From Paraburkholderia adhaesiva (GTDB taxonomy: Bacteria > Pseudomonadota > Gammaproteobacteria > Burkholderiales > Burkholderiaceae), in contig NZ_JAJEJQ010000001.1 in the NCBI RefSeq assembly GCF_021390575.1, positions 62,001 to 126,000 on the forward strand: 64,000 nucleotides of DNA, written 5' to 3'. A program made the translations under genes and the position numbers. Below the pieces are notes generated by a model. The model searched no databases and had not been told where the DNA came from. It was given only the letters and a program-made list of their open reading frames with translations. Shown here one piece after another: positions 55,729 to 64,000 of the stretch (position 1 is the first letter of the stretch; each line of letters begins with the position of its first letter).

Positions 55729-56970
55729 TCAGCTGTACCGACGAAATACCAGCGTGCCGTTTGTCCCTCCGAAAGCGAACGAATTCGAAATCGCCACATC
55801 GATGTCCATGTCGCGCGCGACGTTCGGCACGTAATCGAGGTCGCAATCAGGATCGGGCGTCGTGAGGTTCGCTGTCGGCGGTGCAATCTGGTGATAAATC
55901 GAGAGCGCGGTGTACACGGCCTCGACGCCGCCCGCCGCGCCGAGCAGGTGGCCCGTCATCGACTTCGTCGAACTGATCGCGAGCTCTCTCGCGTGGTCGC
56001 CGAACACCGCCTTGAACGCAGTCGTTTCAACGCGGTCGCCGAGCGGCGTCGATGTGCCGTGCGCATTGGCGTACTGCACGAGTCGCGGATCGACACCTGC
56101 GTTATGCAGTGCGTTTCGCATGCAGCGCATGGCGCCGTCTCCATCCTCCGAAGGGCTTGTGATGTGGTAAGCGTCCGTGCTCATGCCGAAGCCTGCGAGT
56201 TCGGCGTAAATGCGCGCCCCGCGTCGGCGCGCATGCTCGAGTTCCTCCAACACGACGATGCCCGCGCCTTCGCCGAGCACGAAACCGTCGCGCCCGGCGT
56301 CCCAGGGGCGGCTCGCCGTCTCGGGGCTATCGTTGCGCGTGGACAGTGCTCTCGCGCGCCCGAATCCCGCAAAACTGCTTGTCATGATCGCAGCCTCGGC
56401 GCCGCCCGCGAGCATCACATCGGCGTCGCCGTATTCGATGAGGCGGCTCGCGTCGCCGATCGAATGCGTTGACGTCGAACAGGCGGTGGCCAGCGCGAGA
56501 CTTGGACCCTTGAGTCCGAACATGATCGACAGATAACCCGAGATCATATTGATGATCAACGAAGGGATGTAGAACGGCGACACGCGCCGGAGTCCGTGTT
56601 CGCGGAGCATGAAGCCCGTTTCGACGATCGTGTTGATACCGCCGATTCCCGAGCCCGCGTGAACGCCGATGCGGTGGGCGTTCGAATCCGTCACTTCGAG
56701 GCCGGCGTCACGAAAAGCTTCGATGCCCGCGACGATCCCCAACTGGATGAAGCGGTCCATGTGCCGCAATTCTTTTTCTGGAATCGCGCCGCTCGCGTCG
56801 AACGTCGGGATTTCGCCCGCGATTTGCGACGGAAACGCGCTTGCGTCGAAAAAGCTGACGCGACTGATTCCGCCTCGTCCGGCCACGATGTTGGTCCAGT
56901 TTTCCTCGACGCCAACGCCCACAGGCGAAATCACGCCGAGGCCGGTGACGACTACCCTTCTTTTGGTCAC
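55729..56970 (-). CDS. Beta-ketoacyl-ACP synthase II-like (FabF family)
   Basis: 413 residues. Thiolase-fold ketosynthase with catalytic Cys164 (Ala-Cys-Ser-Thr-Ser), His in Asn-Ala-His-Gly-Thr-Ser-Thr-Pro-Leu-Gly-Asp (about 304), Lys-Ser-Met-Thr-Gly-His (about 336-341), and C-terminal Asn-Ser-Phe-Ala-Phe-Gly-Gly-Thr-Asn. All catalytic residues are intact. It stands apart from the usual acpP-fabF context, so it is probably a secondary FabF paralogue elongating a special acyl chain. Convergent with the LuxR solo; it lies downstream of the RND operon on the same strand with a 519-bp gap. Confidence 0.92.
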   Translation of the reverse strand: MTKRRVVVTGLGVISPVGVGVEENWTNIVAGRGGISRVSFFDASAFPSQIAGEIPTFDASGAIPEKELRHMDRFIQLGIVAGIEAFRDAGLEVTDSNAHRIGVHAGSGIGGINTIVETGFMLREHGLRRVSPFYIPSLIINMISGYLSIMFGLKGPSLALATACSTSTHSIGDASRLIEYGDADVMLAGGAEAAIMTSSFAGFGRARALSTRNDSPETASRPWDAGRDGFVLGEGAGIVVLEELEHARRRGARIYAELAGFGMSTDAYHITSPSEDGDGAMRCMRNALHNAGVDPRLVQYANAHGTSTPLGDRVETTAFKAVFGDHARELAISSTKSMTGHLLGAAGGVEAVYTALSIYHQIAPPTANLTTPDPDCDLDYVPNVARDMDIDVAISNSFAFGGTNGTLVFRRYS

Positions 56971-57489
56971 GAATTGTTATTCCTTGTTTGCGTCGAAGCG
57001 TGCCGGAAAGGCGACGCCTGCTGCGAAACGCGCAGTAAGGTGAACATTCGGCATGGTTCCGTGGCCTGGGACTGACGTATGTCGGCCCACGTTGCGCAGG
57101 AGAGATCCCGCGATCGCCGATGCGGGTGGCAGCCCGAGACTGCGACCCACAGTGTGTGCAACTTACGCGACGCATGAATCGAATTGCGGTTCGCAGGCCG
57201 GTAGGATGGGCGAATCTTATGGCGACTTGAACTATTAGTTTTTATAGGTCGAAGAATGCCTCGGCTGAACCGGAATCAGAGTTGTCTGATGCACAAAGGG
57301 AGATTGAGGACTCCAGAGATATCGAGATCGGGCCGTCGCAGCCAATTTCCGTCGATGCCAACGCGCCTCGGTCGCATCGCGAGGGGATGCGACCGAGGCG
57401 CGTTGGCGTCATCGGCCACGCGCTACTCAATGCGACACCTCAAGGGCTTACGTCCAGCCCGGAGGCGTCCACGTAAACATTAGCGCCGC
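56971..57489. other. Intergenic region between the RND operon and the FabF-type gene
   Basis: 519 bp. It holds the FabF gene promoter at its left part (an AT-rich patch near 57225-57250) and the long inverted repeat at 57357-57407. No credible gene. Confidence 0.6.
57357..57407. repeat. Perfect 22-bp inverted repeat with 7-base loop
   Basis: Arms 57357-57378 and 57386-57407 are exactly complementary, loop GCGAGGG. The left arm starts GCCAACGCGCC and ends GGTCGCATC. It lies 83 bp after the stop of the outer-membrane factor gene. No T-run follows on either strand, so it is not a standard intrinsic terminator. Confidence 0.85.
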
Positions 57490-58989
57490 TTATTCTCCGT
57501 GCGCGTGCGGCTGCGCGACGGATACGGTCGACCGCTCCGGATGCACGAGCTGATCGTCGTTGGGCAGCGCCGCCATGCTCCATCCGCCGCCCAGCGCCTT
57601 CACCAGCGCGACGCTAGCCGCCATGCGACGGCGCGCGATCGTTACGGCCTGGCGTTCATTGGTGAGCGTTGTCGTCTGCGCGACCACGACGTCGAGGTAC
57701 GTTATGGCGCCGCTGCGGTATCGGTTCTCGACGATCGCGAGCGTGCGCCGCGCCGCCGCCACCGCGCGATCCTGCGCATAGGCTTCCTCTTCCAGCACAC
57801 GCAGCGTCGCGAGGTTGTCTTCGACCTGGCCGAACGCATCGAGCACCGTCTGCCGGTACTGCGCGACGCTTTCGTCGTACTGCGCGCGCGCTTCGTCGCG
57901 TACCGCCGCGCGGCCGCCGAAATCGAGCAGCGTGCCCGCGAGTTGCGGCCCGAGCGACCAGAACCGCGCGGGCGCGACGAGCCATTGGCTGTAATTGGTC
58001 GCTTCGAGCCCGCCCGTCACGGCGAGAATCAAGTTCGGGAAGAATGCCGCTGTCGCGACACCAACCTGCGCGTTCGCGGCCGCGACGAGTCGCTCTGCTG
58101 CGGCGATATCGGGGCGCCGTTCGAGCAGCGTCGACGGCACACCCGGCGGCGTGACCACGGGATGCGCCGTGAGCGGGGCGCCTTGCAGCACGGGCAGCAC
58201 GAACGTAGAAGGCGACTGTCCAGTGAGGATCGCGATGGCGTGCTCGAACTGCGCGCGATCCACGCCGAGGTCGATGGCTTGCGCACGCGTGGTTTCAAGC
58301 TGTGTCTGCGCTTGACCGACGTCAGCATCGGTCGCGATACCGCCTGCGTAGCGGTGTTGCGTGAGGTCGAGCGATTCCTCGTAGGCCTTGATCGTGTCGT
58401 CGAGCAACTGCCGCTCGCGATCGATGCCGCGCAGCTCGAAGTAGTCGGTTGCGAGTTCGGCCTGCATCGACAGCAGTATCGACTGGGCGTCGGCGGCGCT
58501 TGCCTGTGCGTTCGCCTTCGCGTTTTCAACCGTGCGCGCCACACGCCCCCACACGTCGGGCTCCCAGGAGGCATCGACGCCGACGACGTAGTCGTTGATC
58601 GTGTGTCCCGCCGTCGACTTGAACATGACGTTCTCCGACGTGCGCGTGCGGTTGAACGCAGCGCTTGCCGTCACGAGCGGGAAGAAACTCGAACGCTGTT
58701 GTGCGACGTTCGCGCGTGCCGCACGAAACCGCGCCTGCGCTGCCGCTACGTTCTGGTTCGCACTCGCGACCTGCGCTTCGAGCGCGTTGAGTTGCTCGTC
58801 GCCGTAGATTTCCCACCATGCGCCGCGCAGCGTGGTATCGGAGGGATGGGCTTCTTGCCAGCCGGTTCCTTCGAGATCCCTATAGTTCGCGGCCACTGGT
58901 ATCGTCGGCCGAACGTAGTCGGGGCCAACTGCGCAGCCTGCGAGCGCAGCCGCCGCGGTGAACAGAATTGAGAAGCGTGCGCGCATCAT
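57490..58989 (-). CDS. Outer-membrane efflux lipoprotein (NodT/OprM family)
   Basis: 499 residues. The signal peptide ends in lipobox Leu-Ala-Gly-Cys (Cys19) followed by Ala-Val-Gly-Pro-Asp-Tyr-Val-Arg-Pro, the classic NodT/OprM start. Two OEP repeats follow with long coiled-coil helices. It forms the TolC-like channel of the RND pump. The start overlaps the adaptor gene stop by four bases. Confidence 0.95.
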   Translation of the reverse strand: MMRARFSILFTAAAALAGCAVGPDYVRPTIPVAANYRDLEGTGWQEAHPSDTTLRGAWWEIYGDEQLNALEAQVASANQNVAAAQARFRAARANVAQQRSSFFPLVTASAAFNRTRTSENVMFKSTAGHTINDYVVGVDASWEPDVWGRVARTVENAKANAQASAADAQSILLSMQAELATDYFELRGIDRERQLLDDTIKAYEESLDLTQHRYAGGIATDADVGQAQTQLETTRAQAIDLGVDRAQFEHAIAILTGQSPSTFVLPVLQGAPLTAHPVVTPPGVPSTLLERRPDIAAAERLVAAANAQVGVATAAFFPNLILAVTGGLEATNYSQWLVAPARFWSLGPQLAGTLLDFGGRAAVRDEARAQYDESVAQYRQTVLDAFGQVEDNLATLRVLEEEAYAQDRAVAAARRTLAIVENRYRSGAITYLDVVVAQTTTLTNERQAVTIARRRMAASVALVKALGGGWSMAALPNDDQLVHPERSTVSVAQPHAHGE

Positions 58990-60206
58990 GAGTCCGCGCC
59001 AGCGCGACTCTGCGCCGATGACGTGCCGCCCTTTGGCTCGGTGGACGGCGTGACGATCCGTACCGGCGTCCCATCGACGATCGAATCCTGCGGGTTGACG
59101 ATCACACGCTCGTGGCCGTCGAGTCCCGATGCAACGGCAACGCGCGTGCCGAAATCGGTGCCGAGCGTCACGTTCACGAGTTTTACGCGGTTGTTCTCGT
59201 CGACGGTTGCCACCTTCACGCCATTCGGGCGAAAGAGGAACGCGTTGCCCGGCAGCGTGAGGGGCGCCGCATTGGCCCCGAGCGCGAAGTGCACCTGTGC
59301 GTATGCACCGGGCAGCAGTTCCCCGCTGCGGTTTTCGACATCCACTTCGACGAGCATCGTGCGCTGCTGCGGATCGACGGCGCCTGCCGTGCGCGCGACC
59401 ACACCGGGGTAGTGCTTGCCCTGCGTTTCGTCGAGTGTGAGGTAGGCGCTTTCGCTTACGCGGATCTGCTGTGCGTAGGCTTGCGGCACGTTCGCATAGA
59501 CGCGCAGACGGTCGGCCTGCTGGAGATGGAAAAGCTCTCTTTGCGCCCCGCCCGAACTGCCCGCATCGATCAGCGCGCCGACATCGACGTTACGCGCGGT
59601 CACGATGCCGTCGAACGGTGCGGTCACCTTCTCGAACGACTGCAGTTGCGAGAGCCGCGAGACGTTGTAGCGCGCCGCATCGAGCGTGCCTTGTTTCGCG
59701 AGCATGTCGGCGACTTTTTCGTCGGTGTCCTGCTTCGACACCGATCGGCTCTGCAGCATTTCCGTCCAGCGTGCGGCCGTGGTTTTCGCGAGTTCGTAGT
59801 TCGCCTGGGCGTTTACGAGGTCGGCACGTGCGGCGCGTAGCTGGTCGTCGACTTCGGGTGCGTCGATTTCTGCGAGCAACTGCCCCGCCTTCACATGCGC
59901 GCCGAGATCCGCGTGCCACTTGCGCAGATAGCCGTTCGTGCGCGCATAGATAGGCGTGTCGAGAAACGCCTGCATGTTGCCGGGCAGCACGAGATCGAGC
60001 GCACGCGTCGAGCGCTGCGGCGTGACCACTTGCACGGATAGCGTGCTCGCCTGTTTGGCGTCGCGTTCGAGCGCGGCCTGTGCGTTGTGGCGCGACCAGA
60101 TACCTTGCGCAGTGAGCGCGATCACCACGAGTGCGGCGAGCGCGATGGGCCAGCGGCCGGGGTTGCGATGCTTGCGAGGCGGCGGGGCGTCAGCGTGCGG
60201 CTGCAT
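58986..60206 (-). CDS. RND efflux periplasmic adaptor (HlyD/MFP family)
   Basis: 406 residues. An N-terminal membrane anchor at about 15-40 (no lipobox Cys visible) is followed by the biotinyl-lipoyl half motifs (Gly-Ala-His-Val-Lys-Ala-Gly-Gln-Leu-Leu-Ala-Glu-Ile-Asp and Pro-Phe-Asp-Gly-Ile-Val-Thr-Ala-Arg). Between them is an alpha-hairpin, then a beta-barrel and a membrane-proximal domain. It links the RND pump to the outer-membrane channel. It begins 33 bp after the permease gene. Confidence 0.93.
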   Translation of the reverse strand: MQPHADAPPPRKHRNPGRWPIALAALVVIALTAQGIWSRHNAQAALERDAKQASTLSVQVVTPQRSTRALDLVLPGNMQAFLDTPIYARTNGYLRKWHADLGAHVKAGQLLAEIDAPEVDDQLRAARADLVNAQANYELAKTTAARWTEMLQSRSVSKQDTDEKVADMLAKQGTLDAARYNVSRLSQLQSFEKVTAPFDGIVTARNVDVGALIDAGSSGGAQRELFHLQQADRLRVYANVPQAYAQQIRVSESAYLTLDETQGKHYPGVVARTAGAVDPQQRTMLVEVDVENRSGELLPGAYAQVHFALGANAAPLTLPGNAFLFRPNGVKVATVDENNRVKLVNVTLGTDFGTRVAVASGLDGHERVIVNPQDSIVDGTPVRIVTPSTEPKGGTSSAQSRAGADS

Positions 60207-60239
60207 TGCGCCTCCGCGTGGGGAACGTGAAGAAAGTCG

Positions 60240-63200
60240 TCATGATTTAGGCATTACGTTTTCGATAGCACGCTGGCGGCGCTCGCCAAGCTTGCGGTAC
60301 ACGAGCGAGAACACCACCGGCACGAAGATCAGCGTTGCGAGCGTGCCCACGGCGAGCCCGCCGATCACTGCGCGCCCGAGCGGTGCATTCTGCTCGCCGC
60401 CTTCGCCGAGACCGATCGCCATCGGCACCATGCCGATCACCATCGCGAGTGCGGTCATCAACACCGGGCGAAAGCGCGTGTAGCCCGCTTCGATGGCGGC
60501 GCGTGCGGCGTCGCCGTGCTCGTTCAACTGCTCGCGTGCGAAGCTGACGACGAGGATGGAGTTCGCGGTCGCTATGCCGATACACATGATCGCGCCGGTC
60601 AGCGCGGGAATGGAAATCGTGGTGTGCGTGAGGAACAGTATCCAGACAATACCCGCGAGGGCACCAGGCAGCGCCGTGATGATGATGAACGGATCGAGCC
60701 ACGACTGGAAGTTCACGACGATCAGCAGATACACGAGCACGATCGCGAACACGAGCCCGCCGAGCAATCCCGAGAACGACTGGTTCATCGTCTGCACCTG
60801 GCCGCGCACGACAATGGTGGAGGTTTTCGGCAATTCGGCCTTTGCGTCTCCGATGATCCTGTTGATGTCGTCGGAGATTGCGCCGAGGTCGCGGCCATCG
60901 GCTGTGCCGTAGATGTCGATCGTGGTCTGCGCGTTGTAGTGCGTGGTGACGGCGTTGCTGGACATGCGCTGCATGCTCGCGAGCGAGCCGAGAATGTTGC
61001 TGCGTCCGTTTGCCGTGAGCGGGATGTTCGCGAGCGATTGCAGCGAATCGATCGTGTATTGCGGCGCTTCGGTGATGACGTTGTAGCTCACGCCGTTCAT
61101 CGGATTGAGCCAGAACGTCGGCGTGGTCTGCTGGCTGCCCGATAGCGTGATGAGCAGATTGCTCGCCACGTCGCGCTGTGAGAAGCCCGCTTGCTGCGCG
61201 CGCGTGCGGTCGACGTCGATGAAGATGCGCGGCAAGTCGGCGGGCTGCTGGATGCGTGCGTCGACGAAACCGGGCACGCCGCGCAGGCGCGCCAGCAACT
61301 TCGCGGCGAACTCGCGATTGTCCGCCACCTCGCGGCCGACGATCTGGATGTCGATCGGGGCCGGCATGCCGAAGTTCAGCGTCTGGCTCACGATGTCGGC
61401 GGGGAGGAACGAGAACTGCACGCCGGGGAATTCGTCGTTGAGCGTGCCGCGCAACAGGCGCACGTAATCGGCGGTCGGACGATGGTCGGCGTTCAGCGAG
61501 ATCAGCACGTCGGCGTCCGATGTGCCGATCGTGCCCGTGTTGCTGTATGAGAGATTGATGCCGGAAATCGGCAGGCCGATGTTGTCGATAATCGAATGCA
61601 GTTCGCGCGTGGGAATCAGCGTGCGGATGCGTTCGTCGATGCGGTCGACGATGACCGCAGTTTCTTCGACGCGCATGCCGGTCTTCGCGCGCACGTGCAG
61701 GGCAATGGTGCCCGCGTCGACTTGCGGAAAGAAGTCGCGTCCGAGGAACGGCATCAGCAGCAACGAAGCGCCGCAGCACGCAAGGAACGCGATGACGAAC
61801 ACAACAGGATGCTTGACGCGCGCCGCGAGAAAGTCGCGGTAGCGCACGCGCAGTTGCTCGAATCCGCGCTCGAACGCGAGATGCACGCGCATGAACGGAT
61901 TGCGCGTCGTCTCGCGCATGTGGTGCAAGTCCGCGGGCTTGTGATGATGTCGCATCAGGTACTTCGCGAGCGTCGGCACGAGCGTCCGCGAGAAAAAGTA
62001 CGACGCGAGCATCGCGAACACCACGGCTTCTGCGAGCGGAATAAACAGATAATGCGCGACGCCCGATAGCAGGAACATCGGCACGAACACGATGCAGATC
62101 GAGAGTGTGGAGACGAGCGTCGGGATCGCGATCTGGTGCGCGCCGTCGAGGATCGCCTGCTCGAGTGTTTTGCCCTGTTCGAGCTGCTGGCTGATGTTTT
62201 CGATGGCGACGGTCGCGTCGTCGACGAGAATGCCCACCGCGAGCGCGAGCCCGCCGAGCGTCATGATGTTGATGGTTTCGCCGAGCGCCGAGAGCGCGAT
62301 GATCGACGTGAGCATCGACAGTGGAATCGACACGGCGATGATGAGCGTCGCGCGCCAGTTGCCGAGAAAGAGCAGGATCATGAGCGCGGTGAGCGCGGCG
62401 GCGATCAATGCTTCGCGCAGCACGCCCTCGACCGATGCGCGCACGAACAGCGACTGGTCGGCGACGGGATCGATATTGAGCGACGACGGGACGAGGTTGC
62501 GCAGCGCCGGCATCATCTCCTTGATGCGGTCGACGATCTCGAGCGTCGAGGTGTTGCCGCTCTTGTTGATCGTAAGTAGCGATGCGCGCTGGCCGTCCAC
62601 GCGCACGATATTGGTCTGCGGCTGGAAGCCGTCGCGCACGTGCGCGACGTCGCGGATATAGATCGTGCCGTTCGTGGTGGTTTTCACCGGAATGTCGTTT
62701 AGACCCGCTAGTGTGTTTGGACTGGCGTTCATCAGCACCGAGTATTCGGTCGAGCCGATTTTCGCCGTGCCTGAGGGCAGGATCAGATTTTGCACGCTGA
62801 TGGCGTTGACGACGTCCATCGGCGAAAGGTTGTGCTGCTGCAGCGCGCGCTGGTCGATGTCAACCATGATCTGCCGCTGCTTGCCGCCGTAAGGCAGCGG
62901 CGCGGAGGCGCCGGGCACGGTCGCGAGCTGGGTCTTGAGGAAGTTGTTGCCGTAGTCGAACAACTCCTGTTCGGTGAGCTGCATCGACGAGAGCGACAGA
63001 CGCAGGATCGGCACCGTGGAGGCGTTGTATCGCAGGATGAACGGCGGATTGATGCCGGGCGGCAGCGAGCGCAATTGCGCCTGCGAGAGCGCCGTCACTT
63101 CCGCGAGTGCTTCCTGGATGTTGGCATGCGGCTGGAAAAAGATCTTCACGACCGCGATGCCGTTGAGCGACGAGGATTCCGTGTGCTCGATGTCGTTCAC

Positions 63201-63422
63201 GGCCACCGAGAGCCCGCGCTCATAGTTGAGCACGATGCGCTTTTCCATCTCGTCGGCGGGCAGGCCCTGGTATGTCCAGATGACCGAGAGGACCGGGATG
63301 TCGATGTTAGGGAAGATGTCCGTGGGCGTGCGCAGGATCGTCAGCGGTCCGACGATCAGCAGCAGCAACGCGAGGACAATGAACGTGTACGGACGCCTGA
63401 GCGCCAGTCGGACGATCCACAT
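60240..63422 (-). CDS. RND-family efflux pump, inner-membrane subunit
   Basis: 1060 residues, 12 membrane helices with two large periplasmic loops. The proton-relay pair Asp-Asp is present in helix 4 (Val-Gly-Ile-Leu-Val-Asp-Asp-Ala-Thr-Val-Ala-Ile-Glu-Asn, about 400-413), and Asp-Ile-Phe-Pro-Asn-Ile-Asp-Ile-Pro-Val after helix 1 is typical. Similarity in style is to the multidrug/HAE and Mdt-like pumps rather than heavy-metal CzcA. Substrate is not predictable. It is the first gene of a permease-adaptor-channel operon. Confidence 0.94.
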   Translation of the reverse strand: MWIVRLALRRPYTFIVLALLLLIVGPLTILRTPTDIFPNIDIPVLSVIWTYQGLPADEMEKRIVLNYERGLSVAVNDIEHTESSSLNGIAVVKIFFQPHANIQEALAEVTALSQAQLRSLPPGINPPFILRYNASTVPILRLSLSSMQLTEQELFDYGNNFLKTQLATVPGASAPLPYGGKQRQIMVDIDQRALQQHNLSPMDVVNAISVQNLILPSGTAKIGSTEYSVLMNASPNTLAGLNDIPVKTTTNGTIYIRDVAHVRDGFQPQTNIVRVDGQRASLLTINKSGNTSTLEIVDRIKEMMPALRNLVPSSLNIDPVADQSLFVRASVEGVLREALIAAALTALMILLFLGNWRATLIIAVSIPLSMLTSIIALSALGETINIMTLGGLALAVGILVDDATVAIENISQQLEQGKTLEQAILDGAHQIAIPTLVSTLSICIVFVPMFLLSGVAHYLFIPLAEAVVFAMLASYFFSRTLVPTLAKYLMRHHHKPADLHHMRETTRNPFMRVHLAFERGFEQLRVRYRDFLAARVKHPVVFVIAFLACCGASLLLMPFLGRDFFPQVDAGTIALHVRAKTGMRVEETAVIVDRIDERIRTLIPTRELHSIIDNIGLPISGINLSYSNTGTIGTSDADVLISLNADHRPTADYVRLLRGTLNDEFPGVQFSFLPADIVSQTLNFGMPAPIDIQIVGREVADNREFAAKLLARLRGVPGFVDARIQQPADLPRIFIDVDRTRAQQAGFSQRDVASNLLITLSGSQQTTPTFWLNPMNGVSYNVITEAPQYTIDSLQSLANIPLTANGRSNILGSLASMQRMSSNAVTTHYNAQTTIDIYGTADGRDLGAISDDINRIIGDAKAELPKTSTIVVRGQVQTMNQSFSGLLGGLVFAIVLVYLLIVVNFQSWLDPFIIITALPGALAGIVWILFLTHTTISIPALTGAIMCIGIATANSILVVSFAREQLNEHGDAARAAIEAGYTRFRPVLMTALAMVIGMVPMAIGLGEGGEQNAPLGRAVIGGLAVGTLATLIFVPVVFSLVYRKLGERRQRAIENVMPKS

Positions 63423-63946
63423 GGAAGGGCGCGTTCCTTCGTGGTGATGTGTGTCGCGTTCCCGGCTGGTCCGGCCGCAGGCGGCGATCGTTTTCGGTAT
63501 TGGTCTTGGTGCAGGGCCGCCGGCCCGCGCACACGAATGCGACAGGACTATAGCGCCAGTTGCCTGACATCAGCGTACTTTTTCCGTGCGCGTGCATGCA
63601 AGTGCGGACCGGACGGGGTTTACCATCTGTGGCCGTTAGCTTGTTGTAATATATGGCCGCCATTGGATGCGGGTGATGGCGCGCCGCTTCGTTGGGCGTT
63701 TGCTTCACCCCCCTAATTTTCTGCTTTGCGTACCGGCCCAAACAGGCAACAATGCGTAAACCGGTCCGATGCCGCCGCGCAATATATCGAGCAATACGAC
63801 GAAATGCGCGAAACAGCGCATGAAAGCAGCGGGCCGCGGGCGAGACGAGATGGATGCGTGTACAACCGTTGGTGCGCGCAGGCTTTGGTTACCACATTGA
63901 CCGGCGCTTCAGACATGGAAGCCGGCGTTGAGAACGGGGAAACATC
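63423..63946. other. Region upstream of the RND operon
   Basis: 524 bp holding the RND promoter and, at the right, the promoter of the last partial gene. An AT-rich patch lies near 63640-63655. No adjacent TetR or two-component regulator is visible inside the window. Confidence 0.5.
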
Positions 63947-64000
63947 ATGAAAGTCGGTTCTATCGTACGTACAGTGCATATGGCCGTGCCCCAAGGCGCG
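63947..64000 (+). CDS. Unidentified gene, N-terminal fragment at window edge
   Basis: Eighteen codons from ATG 63947, with GGGGA seven bases upstream, run off the right edge in frame. The readable start Met-Lys-Val-Gly-Ser-Ile-Val-Arg-Thr-Val looks like a small beta-rich protein, but no family is recognised. Confidence 0.5.
   Translation, partial: MKVGSIVRTVHMAVPQGA

Overview
The window is high-GC DNA from a betaproteobacterium of the Burkholderiaceae, most likely Burkholderia, Paraburkholderia or Caballeronia. The assignment rests on gene order and protein character: rodA-mrdA-mreD-mreC-mreB divergent from gatCAB, metX-metW-ampG, hslVU-dksA, and dapF-DUF484-xerC beside lpxL and metK. It is inferred from the sequence alone; no database search was run.

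From 1 to about 41 kb the content is mostly core. It holds a queD fragment, an HpcH/HpaI aldolase and a Sel1 protein; the elongasome cluster (3-8.6 kb, minus strand); gatCAB, a PPK2-type kinase and exonuclease III; an M48 peptidase, ampG and metXW; hdeD, slmA, a HAD nucleotidase and argB; a CWC zinc-ribbon-like protein and a RegB/RegA redox two-component system; hslVU and dksA; a COG0523 GTPase, rlmI, xerC, DUF484, dapF, a secreted protein of unknown function, lpxL, metK, a PhyH dioxygenase, a DUF3185 protein and an aldo/keto reductase. Control elements can be seen in several intergenic regions. They are a SAM-II-type riboswitch with an extra hairpin before metX, a Zur-like operator before the COG0523 gene, a sigma-32-like promoter before hslV, an FNR-type palindrome upstream of regBA, and intrinsic terminators after hslU, dksA, metK and the aldo/keto reductase gene.

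From about 41.5 to 64 kb the content is accessory. Regulators stand divergent from single enzymes or transporters: LysR/DHA2 transporter, AraC/SDR, LysR/old yellow enzyme and LysR/SRPBCC. There is also a DUF2254-carbonic anhydrase pair, an MFS exporter, a LuxR solo with an intact acyl-homoserine-lactone pocket convergent with a lone FabF-type ketosynthase, and a three-gene RND efflux operon. Short dispersed repeats lie at the 3' ends of genes in this part, and a perfect 22-bp inverted repeat lies just behind the RND operon.

No tRNA, rRNA, CRISPR array, insertion sequence or prophage was recognised. The most interesting items are the enlarged SAM-II element, the zinc theme (Zur-like box, His-rich COG0523 protein, DksA without zinc cysteines), the FNR-type site near regBA, the LuxR-FabF pair and the 22-bp inverted repeat.
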